Assembly: GCA_900491605.1 (NCBI GenBank)
Contig: UESW01003831.1
Coordinates: forward strand, 931,124-995,123
DNA from: Calamus simplicifolius
Taxonomy: Eukaryota; Streptophyta; Magnoliopsida; Arecales; Arecaceae
Direction: 5' to 3'
DNA: 64,000 nt
In this document: in pieces, positions 44,732 through 55,495 of the stretch
How positions within the stretch are numbered: position 1 is the stretch's first letter
How the letters are laid out: every line of letters starts with the position of its first letter
Made by a program: the position numbers and the translations under genes
Notes under the pieces: generated by a model
What the model was told of the DNA's origin: nothing
What the model saw: only the letters and a program-made list of their open reading frames with translations
Database searches by the model: none

Positions 44732-45755
44732 TGTTGGGGGTAAAATCGTCATTGCATTGATATTCGTGCGAGGCGGCTAAGGCTGACCTCCTCCGGGCTT
44801 CCGTAGCTCGGCCTCCTCCGGGCTTCCCTAGCTCGGCCTTCCGTAGCTCGGCCTCCTCCGGGCTTCGTAGCTCGGGGCTTCCCTAGCTCGGCCTCCTCCG
44901 GGCTTCCCTAGCTCGGCCTAGCTCGGCCTCTCCGGGCTTCCGTAGCTCGGCCTCCCCCGGGCTTCCCTAGCTCGGCCTCCTCCGGGCTTCCCTAGCTCGG
45001 CGGGCTTCCGTAGCTCGGCCTCCGGGCTTCCGTAGCTCGGCGGGCTTCCCTAGCTCGGCCTCCGGGCTTCCGTAGCTCGGCCTCCTCCGGGCTTCCGTAG
45101 CTCGGCCTCTCCCGGGCTTCCGTAGCTCGGCCTCCTCCGGGCTAGCTCGCTTATACCCAGCGATCCACGCCCTGACGTCTACCTCCGCGGAACCTGACGC
45201 GGGAGAGCTTAAGCTTACCCGAGCAGCTCCTTAGGCAAGGAATCATGTTGAGACGTGGCCTAAGACCTATTGTAACCGCCCCAGGTCTACTCACCCAGAT
45301 CCCAAGACATCAAGGAGCTCTCCCAGCCGTCGATCCCTTAACAGACAAGGCGTGGATTCTAACGGCCCCACAACGGCCTGATTCTGTCTACCCCCGTATC
45401 GTAACAACCTCAGAACCTTCCAGAAGATGCTCAAGTCCCCAGGTGACAGTCTATAAATATCAGATTGGCAGATTCCCTCAGGTACGCACGACTCTGTACG
45501 CACACCTCCACTCTCACTCTCCTCCCCTGGAGCCTCCGATTGGCCGCCCCCGGAGAGGTCTCCCGGAGAGATCCACCTCCTCATTATCTGGTTGATCGCC
45601 GATTCCTTCCCCACTGACTTGAGCGTCGGAGGGTCTTCCGCGGAGGACCACCCCCAGCGTCCCTCCGCGTGTGGGCTTCTTTTTGCAGGTCCGCCGCACC
45701 CCTCTTCCCGGAGATCGACCGCGCCCGAGTCGGAGGACGGATCCCGGCGGCAACA
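44732..45755 (+). repeat. Gypsy A 5' LTR
   Basis: 1024 bases. A 24-25-bp array (CCTCCGGGCTTCCSTAGCTCGG) is at about 44787-45147, the TATA box TATAAATA at 45452-45459, and the shared motif GACTTGAGCGTCGGAGGGTC at 45616-45635. Confidence 0.93.
45452..45459 (+). promoter_or_regulatory. Gypsy A LTR TATA box
   Basis: TATAAATA; the 3' LTR has TATAAGTA at 60295-60302. Transcription would start about 30 bases downstream. Confidence 0.75.
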
Positions 45756-45775
45756 GATTGGCGCTAGAGGAAGGG
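45756..45775 (+). other. Gypsy A primer-binding region
   Basis: GATTGGCGCTAGAGGAAGGG directly after the 5' LTR, of the TGGCGC type seen in plant Tat-lineage elements. Confidence 0.6.
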
Positions 45776-45840
45776 CCTCAAGTCCCATCAAAACTTGAAG
45801 AAAGGAGACAAGGATCTTAATCCGGAGAAGAACCTCTCTG

Positions 45841-47260
45841 ATGGCCAACCGGAAGAGAGCAACCTCTGATGCCCAAGATCAGGTCGCCTCCCAGAGGCCT
45901 GATCCGACTGGCGCCACAGCGCCACAACCCCCGCCTGTCGAGACTCCGTCGCCGCCTGCCATTCCGGTGACCCAGGACCAGTTTGCTACGCTGGTCCAGC
46001 AAGTCCAGGCTCTTACCCACCTGGTCCAGGAGCGCCTTACGGCTCCTCCTGCTTCGCATCCCCAGAAAGAAGCGGCGACTTCTTCTTCGCCGGCAACCTC
46101 CTCCTCTGATCCGCATGAATCAGCGGATCCCCCATCGCCCCAGGGGGACAAACCGGTCCCTCGAACCGGTTACGATAGAGATCCTCCCAGATCTCGGCGA
46201 GCCCGCTCCCTCTCTCCGGCGACGTCTCACCATGATTCGACGCCATCCTTGCGGTTCTCGCGCCCAGCTCCTCCTCTAGCCGGTGAGGAGGAGATCCGCC
46301 GTCAGATCCAAGAAATGCGTCAGGAGCTGGACGCCGCCAAGCAGATCCATCTGCCCCAGCCCAAAGCAGAGCAGGGCATCCCTTTCTCTAAGGGAATCAT
46401 GGAGGAAGTGATTCCCTCCCACGTTAAGCTGCCAACCGTCGAGCCCTATCACGGCTCCACTGATCCGGACGACCATCTCAGCAGCTTCCGGTCAATAATG
46501 ATGTTCCACGGAGCATCTGATGCGATCCTCTGCCGAGCCTTCCCATCCACCCTCAGAGGATCCGCCCGAACCTGGTTCAACGCCTTGAAACCGGGTTCCA
46601 TTGATTCATTCGACGAGCTGAGCCACCTTTTTATTGGCCAGTTCGTCAGCAGCCGCCGCCACCGACGGAGATCCGACTCCCTCTCCGAAGTCAAGCAAAG
46701 AGAGGGGGAGTCCTTGAGAAATTATCTTGGCCGTTTCAACAAGGCCATGTTGGAGGTGGACCACCTTAATCATGAGGTGGCTATGTCCGCCCTAGCGGGG
46801 GGAGTTTCAAAGGAGAGCGACTTCTATTGGCAATGGAGGTCAGCTACCCCCCATGTCTGTCTGATATGATGGCCCTTGCGGACAAGTACGCCAGGGTCGA
46901 GGAGTCGCGGAGAGTGGCCCGCGCTGAGCAGGCAAGGAAGAAGCAGAGCCCAAAGCTCCCGACAGACACCGCCCTGCCCGTCGGCCAAGTCCGCCTCGCC
47001 GCCAAAGAGTCCCTCCGCTGCCGCCAAGGAATCGCTCCCGGAGTCCCCCCAGGCGATTCGATCGCTACACTCCGCTGACTGTGCCCCGGGCGCAGATCCT
47101 CATGGAGATAGAGCGCCAGCTTCCCCGACCAGTACCTCTCCGAGGGAACCCAACCCGAGAGATCCCGCCAAGTACTGCCGCTACCATAGGGAGCATGGTC
47201 ATGACACTGAAGAATGCTGGCAGCTGAAGAATGAGATCGAGAGACTGATTCGGCGGGGAC
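45841..47260 (+). pseudogene. Gypsy A gag
   Basis: ATG at 45841. Pro/Ser-rich N terminus; gag core at about 46430-46820 (Y-H-G-S-T-D-P-D-D-H-L ... A-R-T-W-F-N-A-L); basic linker; zinc knuckle C-x2-H-x4-H-x4-C at about 47170-47225. Frame changes occur near 46825 (a G run one base short), and twice more between about 46985 and 47160. Each shifts in the same direction, as expected from single-base losses. Without them the protein would be a normal Tat-type gag. Confidence 0.88.
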
Positions 47261-47399
47261 GGTTGGACCAGTTCAGAAGAGCACCTGAGCCGCCACAAGG
47301 AGGTGATCGCCAGCCCGAGCTCCCACAACTCCCTCCTCCACCAAATCCGCCCGTGGTTGGCCGTATCAACATGATTGAGGAGGCCGGCGGATCGAGCTC

Positions 47400-48174
47400 C
47401 AGGGGCGACGGTGATGCACCGGTGCCGAAGAAGGCACGCACAGGCGAACTTTCCTTTTCTGATGATGATCTTCTTGGGATACAGCTTCCCCATGATGACG
47501 CACTTGTTGTATCCCTTAACTTGAACAATTATGATGTAAGCCGAATCCTGGTCGATAGTGGAAGCTCGGTAAACGTTTTGTACCTCGGTGTGTTTGCCAG
47601 GATGAAATTGCTCATGGAAAACCTTCGAGCCGTGGATTCCACCCTGATGGGATTCACCGGCGACGTCATCGTCCCAGAAGGAATCGTCACCCTGACGGTC
47701 CGCGCAGGAACCTGGCCCCTCGTAACCATTGTACAGACCGACTTCTTAGTGACCGACCTCAGGTCCCCATACAACGCCATATTCGGCAGGCCGGGTCTAA
47801 TGTCCCTCAAGGCGGTAGTCTCCATCCCGCATCTATCTATGAAGTTCCCCACCGAGCAAGGAGTTGGAGTGGTTCGGGGAAGTCAGCCATGGCTCGGCAA
47901 TGTTTCGTCACGAGCCTTCAGTCCAGAATGCCCGAAGTTGACGGGCTAGACGCTCGTGAGGACTTCGCCGAACAACGGGAGAACCGGCGGAAGAACTGGA
48001 AGAAGTACCGCTAGACGAAGCTCGGCCCGACCGAACCATAAGGATCGGGTCGCTACTCGAAGGAGAGCCTCGTCGCGAGCTGATCAGATTCCTCCAAAGC
48101 AATGCGGACATCTTCGCCTGGACCGCCTCCGACATGCCAGGGATTAACCCCGAGTCCTCGTCCATCGCCTCAAT
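47400..48174 (+). pseudogene. Gypsy A protease and linker
   Basis: Retropepsin with intact V-D-S-G-S-S-V-N (about 47550) and F-G-R-P-G-L (about 47782). The linker towards RT changes frame near 47889, 47992 and 48153, each at a short C or G run one base short. Confidence 0.85.
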
Positions 48175-50273
48175 GTGGACGAGATGCACAGGCCTGTTAA
48201 GCAGAAGAAGAGAAGCTTCGCCCCAGAACGGCAAAAAGCCATTGAAGAGGAGGTCGACAAACTCATCAAAGCCAATTTTGTCCGAGAGGTGAATTACCCA
48301 AGTTGGTTGTCAAATGTCGTCATGGTGAAGAAGTCGAATGGCAAATGGAGGATCTGCATCGACTTCACCGACCTCAACAAGGCATGCCCAAAGGATAGCT
48401 TCCCCCTCCCTCGGATCGACCAGCTCGTGGACGCCACCTCAGGCCACCAAATGCTGTCATTCATGGATGCCTATTCGGGCTACAATCAGATCCGGATGGC
48501 CCCCGAAGATGAAGAAAAGACCGCCTTCATAACCGACCGAGGTACCTACTGTTACCGAGTTATGCCTTTCGGTCTTAAAAATGCAGGAGCGACCTACCAG
48601 CGGCTGGTCAACAAGGTGTTCAAGGAGCAAATCGGCCGGAACATGGAGGTGTACGTGATGATATGCTGGTCAAAAGCAAGGAAGCGCTGCGGCATGTTGA
48701 GGACCTCGCGGAGAGCTTTGCCACGCTGCGCAAATATGGAATGAAGCTCAACCCAACCAAGTGTGCCTTCGGCGTCAATTCCGGGAAATTCCTCGGCTTC
48801 ATGGTCTCCCAGCGGGGTATCGAGGCTAACCCTCAGAAGATTCAAGCTCTCCAACAAATGGCGCCCCCAGCGTCTATTAAGGAGGTCCAGCGCTTAACCG
48901 GGAGGATAGCGGCCCTTAACCGCTTCGTGGCTCGGTCAGCCGAGAGATGCCTCCCCTTCTTCAAAACTCTCCGATCGGCCAAAAATTTCCAATGGACTCC
49001 TGAGTGCCAGAAATCATTTCAAGATCTCAAGAAGTACCTCGGCTCGCCTCCGCTTCTCAGTAGTCCGATCCCGGGAGAGACTTTATTTCTGTACCTGGCC
49101 GTTTCGGAGGGCGCAGTTTGCTCGGTGCTAGTCAAAGAAGAAAGCAAAATCCAGAGGCCGATCTACTATGTGAGTAGGCTGCTCCGCGATGCGGAGACGA
49201 GGTACACCAGGATTGAGAAGATAGTGCTGGCTTTGATCACCTCAGTCCGGAAGCTACGGCCTTATTTTCAAGCACATTCAGTGACGGTCCTCACCGATCA
49301 ACCCATCAAGGCGGTGGTCCACCGTCCAGAAACATCGGGGAGGATGACCAAATGGGCCGTCGAACTAAGCGAGCATGACATACATTTTCAACCTCGCCCG
49401 GCCATCAAAGCCCAAGTGCTGGCCGATTTCCTCCTCGAGTGTACCATCCCAGAAGACGGCTCTACCCCAGAAAATCCCGAAGGACCAAAGCCTGAAGCTC
49501 GGTGGCTCCTTCACGTCGATGGGTCGTCCAACGCCCATCACTCCGGTGCGGGTCTAGTCCTCACCAGCCCAGAGGGAATGATCTTCGAATATGGCGTCCG
49601 ATTCTCCTTCCCGGCTTCCAACAACGAAGCCGAGTACGAGGCCCTGTTAGCTGGTCTCCGGATCGCCCGCAACCTGAAGGTGGAAAAGCTTAACGCCTTC
49701 ACCGACTCTCAGCTGGTGGCCGGCCATGTGCGGGGAGAGTTTGAAGCCCGAGAACCCAACATGATCCGATATCTCCAAGAGGTGCGCGGCCTACTTCCCC
49801 ATTTTGCCGAGTTTGAAATTGTTCAAATTCCTAGATCGGAAAACGCCCGTGCCGACCTACTCTCCCGATTGGCAACCGCGGAGACGATGGATGCTGAACA
49901 AAAATTCCATCTGGAGACTCTGGAAAAGCCGAGTATCATGGAAGCCGATCGGGTGATGCAAATCGAGGCCGAACCATCCTGGTTCGACCCTATCCTCAAC
50001 TATCTCAAAGAAGGGTCGCTCCCATCCGACCGAAGAGAGGCCAGGAAATTGAAGCTGCAGGCGACCCACTATGTATTGATTGACAACCAACTTTACAAGC
50101 GGTCTTTTTCTATGCCGCTGCTCAGATGCCTCCGCCCATCCGAGGCGAACTATGCTCTACGAGAGGTACATGAAGGGATTTGCGGCAACCATCTGGGAGC
50201 CGGTCCCTATGCCACAAGGTGCTACGGCAAGGCTATTACTGGCCGACCATGCAGAAAGACGCGGACGACCTAG
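48175..50273 (+). pseudogene. Gypsy A reverse transcriptase and RNase H
   Basis: RT blocks K-Q-K-K-R-S-F-A-P-E-R, C-I-D-F-T-D-L-N-K-A, F-M-D-A-Y-S-G-Y and F-G-L-K-N-A-G-A-T-Y are intact. A one-base loss near 48656 falls exactly in the Y-V-D-D active-site codons and shifts the frame. RT thumb and connection continue from 48663. RNase H starts at about 49503 with H-V-D-G-S-S-N and includes N-E-A-E-Y-E-A-L-L and F-T-D-S-Q-L. RT copies the element RNA into DNA and RNase H removes the template. Confidence 0.92.
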
Positions 50274-51210
50274 TCCGAGCCTGTGACGCCTGCCAGAGAC
50301 ATTCAAGCATCCAGAGGCTCCCTTCCGCCGAGCTAGTTTCTATATCCTCCGCCTGGCCCTTTGCCAAGTGGGGGATGGACATCCTCGGCCCATTCCCGCT
50401 GGCGACGGGACAGCGGAAATTCTTATTTGTCGCCATTGACTACTTCACCAAGTGGGTTGAAGCGGAAGCAGTTGCGCAAATCACCGAAGCACGGGCCAGA
50501 GACTTTGTATGGAGGTCCATCGTCTGCCGGTTCGGCCTCCCCCACACCATAATCACCGATAACGGTAAGCAGTTCGACAATTCCAAGTTCCGCCAATTCT
50601 GCGAGGAACACGGAATCCGTCACCACCTTACTTCGGTCGGGCACCCACAAGCCAACGGAGCGGCCGAAGTGACCAACAGGACTCTCCTCCAAGGAATCAA
50701 AGCTCGCCTCTCTAGAGCCCAAGGCAGGTGGGCGGATGAGCTACACCATGTCTTATGGGCCTATCGCACCACCCCGAGAATTCCGACGGGCGAGACTCCA
50801 TTTCGAATGGCTTTTGGCACGGAGGCCGTCATCCCTGTGGAAATAGGCCTCCCATCTTTGCGGGTGGAGAGTTATTCGGAGGAAGCCAGCAACGAGCAAC
50901 TCCGCACCAACCTCGACTTGGTAGAGGAAGTCAGAGAAAAGGCCCGAATCAGGACGGCTGCTTATCAACAGAGGGTGGCTCGGTACCATGCCTCCAGGGT
51001 CAAGGGGAAAACCTTCCTACCCGGCGACCTCGTCCTCCGAAAAGCTTCTGTATCCAAACCGCTGGAGCAAGGAAAGCTGGCGCCGAACTGGGAGGGCCGT
51101 ACCAAATCACGGAGATCATTGGGCCAGGAACCTACAAGCTGCAGGATCTCGATGGGAAATCCGTCCCCCGAACGTGGAACTCGGACAACCTCCGCAAATA
51201 CTATCAATAG
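50120..51210 (+). pseudogene. Gypsy A integrase
   Basis: Zinc-binding H-x3-H ... C-D-A-C at 50165-50295, interrupted by a one-base loss near 50206 in a C run. The catalytic core has M-D-I-L-G-P-F, I-T-D-N-G-K-Q-F and the Glu in N-G-A-A-E-V. The C terminus has G-D-L-V-L-R-K and N-W-E-G; a further one-base loss near 51098 shifts the last 35 residues, which end W-N-S-D-N-L-R-K-Y-Y-Q at 51210. No chromodomain. Confidence 0.9.
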
Positions 51211-51355
51211 GGTATGTCCTTTATGCTTCGCCAGTTATCTATTTTCCCGCAACTTGCTGTATGAATCGATTATGCACCATATTGCCATAAATCGTAAAAG
51301 GAAATAGATGCTGCTTACCAATCCTCGGTACAACCGAGTTATCTGCCTGGACAGG

Positions 51356-52366
51356 AAATCTCCGAACCTTGGCAGGGCCAAGTAAAACAAAGTCTCCGAA
51401 CCTTGGCAGGGCCAAGTAAAACAAATCTCCGAACCTCGGCTGGGCCGAGCAACAAATCTCCGAACCTTGGCAGGGCCAAGTAAAACAAAGTCTCCGAACC
51501 TTGGCAGGGCCAAGTAAAACAAATCTCCGAACCTTGGCAGGGCCAAGTAAAACAAAGTCTCCGAACCTCGGCAGGGCCGAGCAACAAATCTCCGAACCTC
51601 CAAGTAAAACAAAGTCTCCGAACCTCGGCTGGGCCGAGCAACAAATCTCCGAACCTTGGCAGGGCCAAGTAAAACAAAGTCTCCGAACCTTGGCAGGGCC
51701 AAGTAAAACAAAGTCTCCGAACCTTGGCAGGGCCAAGTAAAACAAATCTCCGAACCTTGGCAGGGCCAAGTAAAACAAAGTCTCCGAACCTCGGCAGGGC
51801 CGAGCAACAAATCTCCGAACCTTGGCAGGGCCAAGTAAAACAAAGTCTCCGAACCTCGGCAGGGCCGAGCAACAAATCTCCGAACCTTGGCAGGGCCAAG
51901 TAAAACAAAGTCTCCGAACCTTGGCAGGGCCAAGTAAAACAAATCTCCGAACCTTGGCAGGGCCAAGTAAAACAAAGTCTCCGAACCTTGGCAGGGCCAA
52001 GTAAAACAAAGTCTCCGAACCTTGGCAGGGCCAAGTAAAACAAATCTCCGAACCTTGGCAGGGCCAAGTAAAACAAAGTCTCCGAACCTCGGCAGGGCCG
52101 AGCAACAAATCTCCGAACCTTGGCAGGGCCAAGTAAAACAAAGTCTCCGAACCTCGGCAGGGCCGAGCAACAAATCTCCGAACCTTGGCAGGGCCAAGTA
52201 AAACAAAGTCTCCGAACCTCGGCAGGGCCGAGCAACAAATCTCCGAACCTTGGCAGGGCCAAGTAAAACAAAGTCTCCGAACCTCGGCAGGGCCGAGCAA
52301 CAAATCTCCGAACCTTGGCAGGGCCAAGTAAAACAAGTCCCCGAACCTTGGCGGGGCCAAGTAAAA
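51356..52366 (+). repeat. 32-33-bp hairpin minisatellite with paired variants in Gypsy A
   Basis: About 31 units of TCTCCGAACC followed by a dyad. Two monomer types alternate irregularly: CTTGGC-AGG-GCCAAG and CTCGGC-AGG-GCCGAG. The left-arm T/C difference is matched by an A/G difference in the right arm in the units I read. Large minus-strand open frames (up to 382 codons) across it are repeat artefacts. Confidence 0.93.
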
Positions 52367-52858
52367 TGTTTCACCGAGCCATGACAAGGCTAGGTAAAAA
52401 CCACTCGGGCTAAGACCCCAGCGAAAGGTCTATAAGCCTCGACCAAAGCCGAACGGCCCTCAAATAGTCCCCGAAGGACTTCGCCCGGTTCGAAAACGGG
52501 CGATAAACGAAACCATCGGCATGCGAAAAAATGCCACCATGGGCAGAATTCCCCTAAGAGGCTATAAGGTCTCGCATAACCAGCCGATGGCCCCAGGCTG
52601 AGCCAGGAAACTCTCCCTAGCAGTAGAAAGCCTTTGGAGGCCCCCCCTACAACCGTCACGCGACGTATCTACGATTAATGCGCGGGACAATGGGACTAGA
52701 CCGACACCCAAGTCCGTCGAGCGTATCAAGATAATCATTCTCAAAGAAGAAAGAAATTCTTAAAAACGAGTCTATTTTCCATGAGAAGGAGCCATTGCAA
52801 GGCACAAAAAGCCACAGAAAAACAAAAACAAAAACAGGGGCGGGCAGAGGCCCTGGGG
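52367..52858. other. Gypsy A spacer
   Basis: No gene recognised between the first minisatellite and the small minus-strand ORF. Confidence 0.5.
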
Positions 52859-53152
52859 TCAGTTGCCCCCAGAGCCCAGCAACTTCTCCAGGAGTGCAGT
52901 CAGGTCAGCCACCTGCTGACGAAGCAGCTGAATCTCCTCCTCCTGCCGACCCATCACCCGGCGTGAGGCCTCCGCCTCCCGAACCGAGACATCCAGGAAC
53001 TCCTCGGCGGTCCTAGCGAGCCGCTCATTGATCGCAAGGCCCGACGCAAGGGTCAGCCCATCGACAATCACGGAGGTCCCCCTCTCCTCCGAGTACGACG
53101 GGTTGCTAACCGAGGAACGCGAGTCAGTCGACGATCGCGCTGGAGAGTCCAT
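52859..53152 (-). CDS. small antisense ORF of Gypsy A (97 aa), unknown function
   Basis: Minus-strand ORF with ATG at 53152 and a clear TATA box (GGTATAAATA, 53201-53210) about 50 bases upstream, opposite to gag-pol. The N terminus is Ser-rich; the C-terminal half (about residues 55-92) is a Glu/Arg/Gln/Leu-rich probable coiled coil with leucines at heptad-like spacing. I do not recognise a family. It lies between two minisatellite arrays. It may be an independent transcript or a remnant exon of the large antisense gene. Confidence 0.5.
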   Translation of the reverse strand: MDSPARSSTDSRSSVSNPSYSEERGTSVIVDGLTLASGLAINERLARTAEEFLDVSVREAEASRRVMGRQEEEIQLLRQQVADLTALLEKLLGSGGN

Positions 53153-53612
53153 TTTTAGAGCTCAGACCGAGGGATGGCCAAAACCAATCCCCCTCGGTCA
53201 TATTTATACCCGCCAGGCAGGTATCTCGATCGGCCGCGCCGCGAGCACCGACCCACGAGAGTTTGCCACGTGTCGACATTCTAATGCGTGAGGAATCCAA
53301 AGAGTCGCGCCCTAATCCCGAGTAAGATCGATAAGCGCGAAAGATTGTTCGTTCCCCAGGCGAACACTTTCCGATCTGTCGCCCCCTGCATTAAATGCAT
53401 TTAGCGCTTCCCCAGGCTGCTTAATACGCCCTCTTCCTCGGAAAGCGTGGAAGTCCGTCGCTCGGGCGATAAATTACCCCTCGGAAAGAGCAGCATCGCC
53501 AGTAAAGGCGTGACAACACGCCGCCCGTTCCGCTCGAGCGCCCCCTCCATTAGCGCCGCACAGACCTAACGCCGTAGCCTGCAACGGCGACTGATTCGCT
53601 CCCTCCGAGCTG
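53153..53612. other. Gypsy A spacer
   Basis: GC-rich sequence with the TATA box above; no other feature recognised. Confidence 0.4.
53201..53210 (-). promoter_or_regulatory. TATA box for the small antisense ORF
   Basis: GGTATAAATA on the minus strand, about 50 bases before the start codon at 53152. Confidence 0.6.
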
Positions 53613-53997
53613 CCAGTCTCCGAACCTCGGCAGGGCCGAGCTACCAATTCTCCGAACCTCGGCAGGGCCGAGCTACCAGTTCTCCGAACCTCGGCAGGGC
53701 CGAGCTACCAGTTCTCCGAACCTCGGCAGGGCCGAGCTACCAGTTCTCCGAACCTCGGCAGGGCCGAGCTACCAGTTCTCCGAACCTCGGCAGGGCCGAG
53801 CTACCAATTCTCCGAACCTCGGCAGGGCCGAGCTATCGGTTCTCCAAACCTCGACAGGGCCGAGCTACCAGTTCTCCAAACCTCGGCAGGGCCGGGCTAT
53901 AAAGTTCTCCAAACCTCGGCAGGGCCGAGCTATAGAATTCTCCGAACCTCGGCAGGGCCGAGCTACAGGATTCTCCGAACCTTGGCAGGACCAAGTA
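53613..53997 (+). repeat. second 32-bp hairpin minisatellite in Gypsy A
   Basis: About 12 units of CAGTTCTCCGAAC plus CTCGGC-AGG-GCCGAG and CTAC, related to the array at 51356. Here a few units have one-sided arm changes. Confidence 0.92.
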
Positions 53998-55495
53998 AGA
54001 CGTTCCCCGGAACTCGAAACTTGACTATCCCAAGTAGCTGGCCCCCTTTGCACTATGACAAGAAGGAGTGCGGATTCCCTAAGCTTCAGCCAGGACCGAC
54101 CTACGGTAAACCAAGCTCCAATGAGAGCGGAGCACAAAAGTGCCAGACTCCTGACCCGAGCAAGGAGCATATTTTGCCAAACAGTCTACGAATCGCCAAA
54201 AGCGAACCTCGATTAGTTCGGATGGCGTGAAGTCCTCGTCTAAGGGCAAACAAAACGCTTTTGACGCCCACAGACAACAATGGCAAAAAACTCGGCACAA
54301 GAAAAGATAGAGGTCAAAAAACAAAGTATAACTCTCTTTATTGCCGATCAAAATCAGTTACAAATGCCTCACAGGCGTTACAAGAGCATTGAAATGCATG
54401 AAATAAAGACAAATGCAAAACCCGAGCAACTGCTACAAAGCGGACCCGGGCGACTGCGGTGTCCTGACGGTCGGATCGGCAAATCAGGCAAACCAGGAAA
54501 TCAGTCCGCCTGGGCAGGATGAATTAAAAGATCCAAAAGGAGGCATGGCCCGCGGATGCTGATTCTGAGGATCCGAACGATCCGACCTGCCCCCCCTGGG
54601 AGGGGGTGCTGAATCGCGGGTCGCCACCCAGCCAAGGGAACCGGGGACCATCCGACCCCAGTCGCTCCCATCTTCTCCCTCCCGTGGCAAGGATTCCCCT
54701 CAGAGAAGGGACGGGAACCTAAGCCAGCAAAAAAGGGAGAATCTGTGCGTGCTACGGGGGTGTCGATGCACTTCCTACCATAAGCCCCCCATAACCGGCC
54801 GCAAAGGTCACACGGGAAGAGTAATATGTGCGCTCCCCGTGTGATCCCTGCGCCCCCCATGTGCGCTCTCCATGTGATCTCCGGGACTCATCCCCTAAGG
54901 GCGAGCCATCCTCCAGCTGCTCCCCGGTCGCCCCAGCTATCCGGCGGCAAGGAGCCCATGAAAAGAAAAGTCGATCCTCCTGCTCGTAACAACAGAGAAA
55001 TGAGCATAGTAAGAGCTCTGGCGAGAAAAGAAACTTTGGGGATAACCAGATGAGACCCCCCTTCCCCTTTTATAGGTGGAAATGGACCAGGAAAAGCCAC
55101 CCAGGCTGCGCATCCCGAGATTCAAATTTCCAAATAGTACTTCCACGTGGTCTCCCAAGATTGGCGCCCCACTGCGCGCCAAAACCACCGCCCGAACCAG
55201 GACTTGTATGAAGATCCCCTCCTGATCTCGAATCACAGTCATTAAATGCAGGAAATCGTCCGCTGACGCTTCGAAAATCAGTTGGTTCAGAAAATCGTCC
55301 TTCGAAAAGTACTGTCCAATAGTGGACGGTTGCGTGCGCGTCACGATGAGGCGACCTGCGTGGGAAAAGAGCACCTCCCGAAAAGCTCTGATGCAGCTTT
55401 ATGCCCCCCACTGTACCGTATCATCATTTCTAGTAAAGTGAAAACCGAATCGCCTACAGGACAGCAGGACACTGGCAGGATGGCAGAAATCACGC
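53998..55495. other. Gypsy A spacer with a minus-strand TATA box
   Basis: No convincing gene on either strand. A good minus-strand TATA box (TATAAAAGGGG, about 55064-55074) is followed only by a 23-codon frame, so any transcript here is probably non-coding or decayed. Confidence 0.45.

Noticed and set aside
48640..48670. Programmed frameshift at the RT active site
   Set aside because: The shift is a one-base loss in the middle of the Y-V-D-D codons, and similar losses are scattered through the element; no slippery signal at a gene junction.
51235..52387. Three overlapping minus-strand frames of 310-382 codons
   Set aside because: All three frames of one strand are open through the 32-33-bp repeat, which is a repeat artefact.
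53613..53997. Regular short repeats resembling a CRISPR array
   Set aside because: Units are contiguous with no unique spacers, inside a plant retrotransposon.
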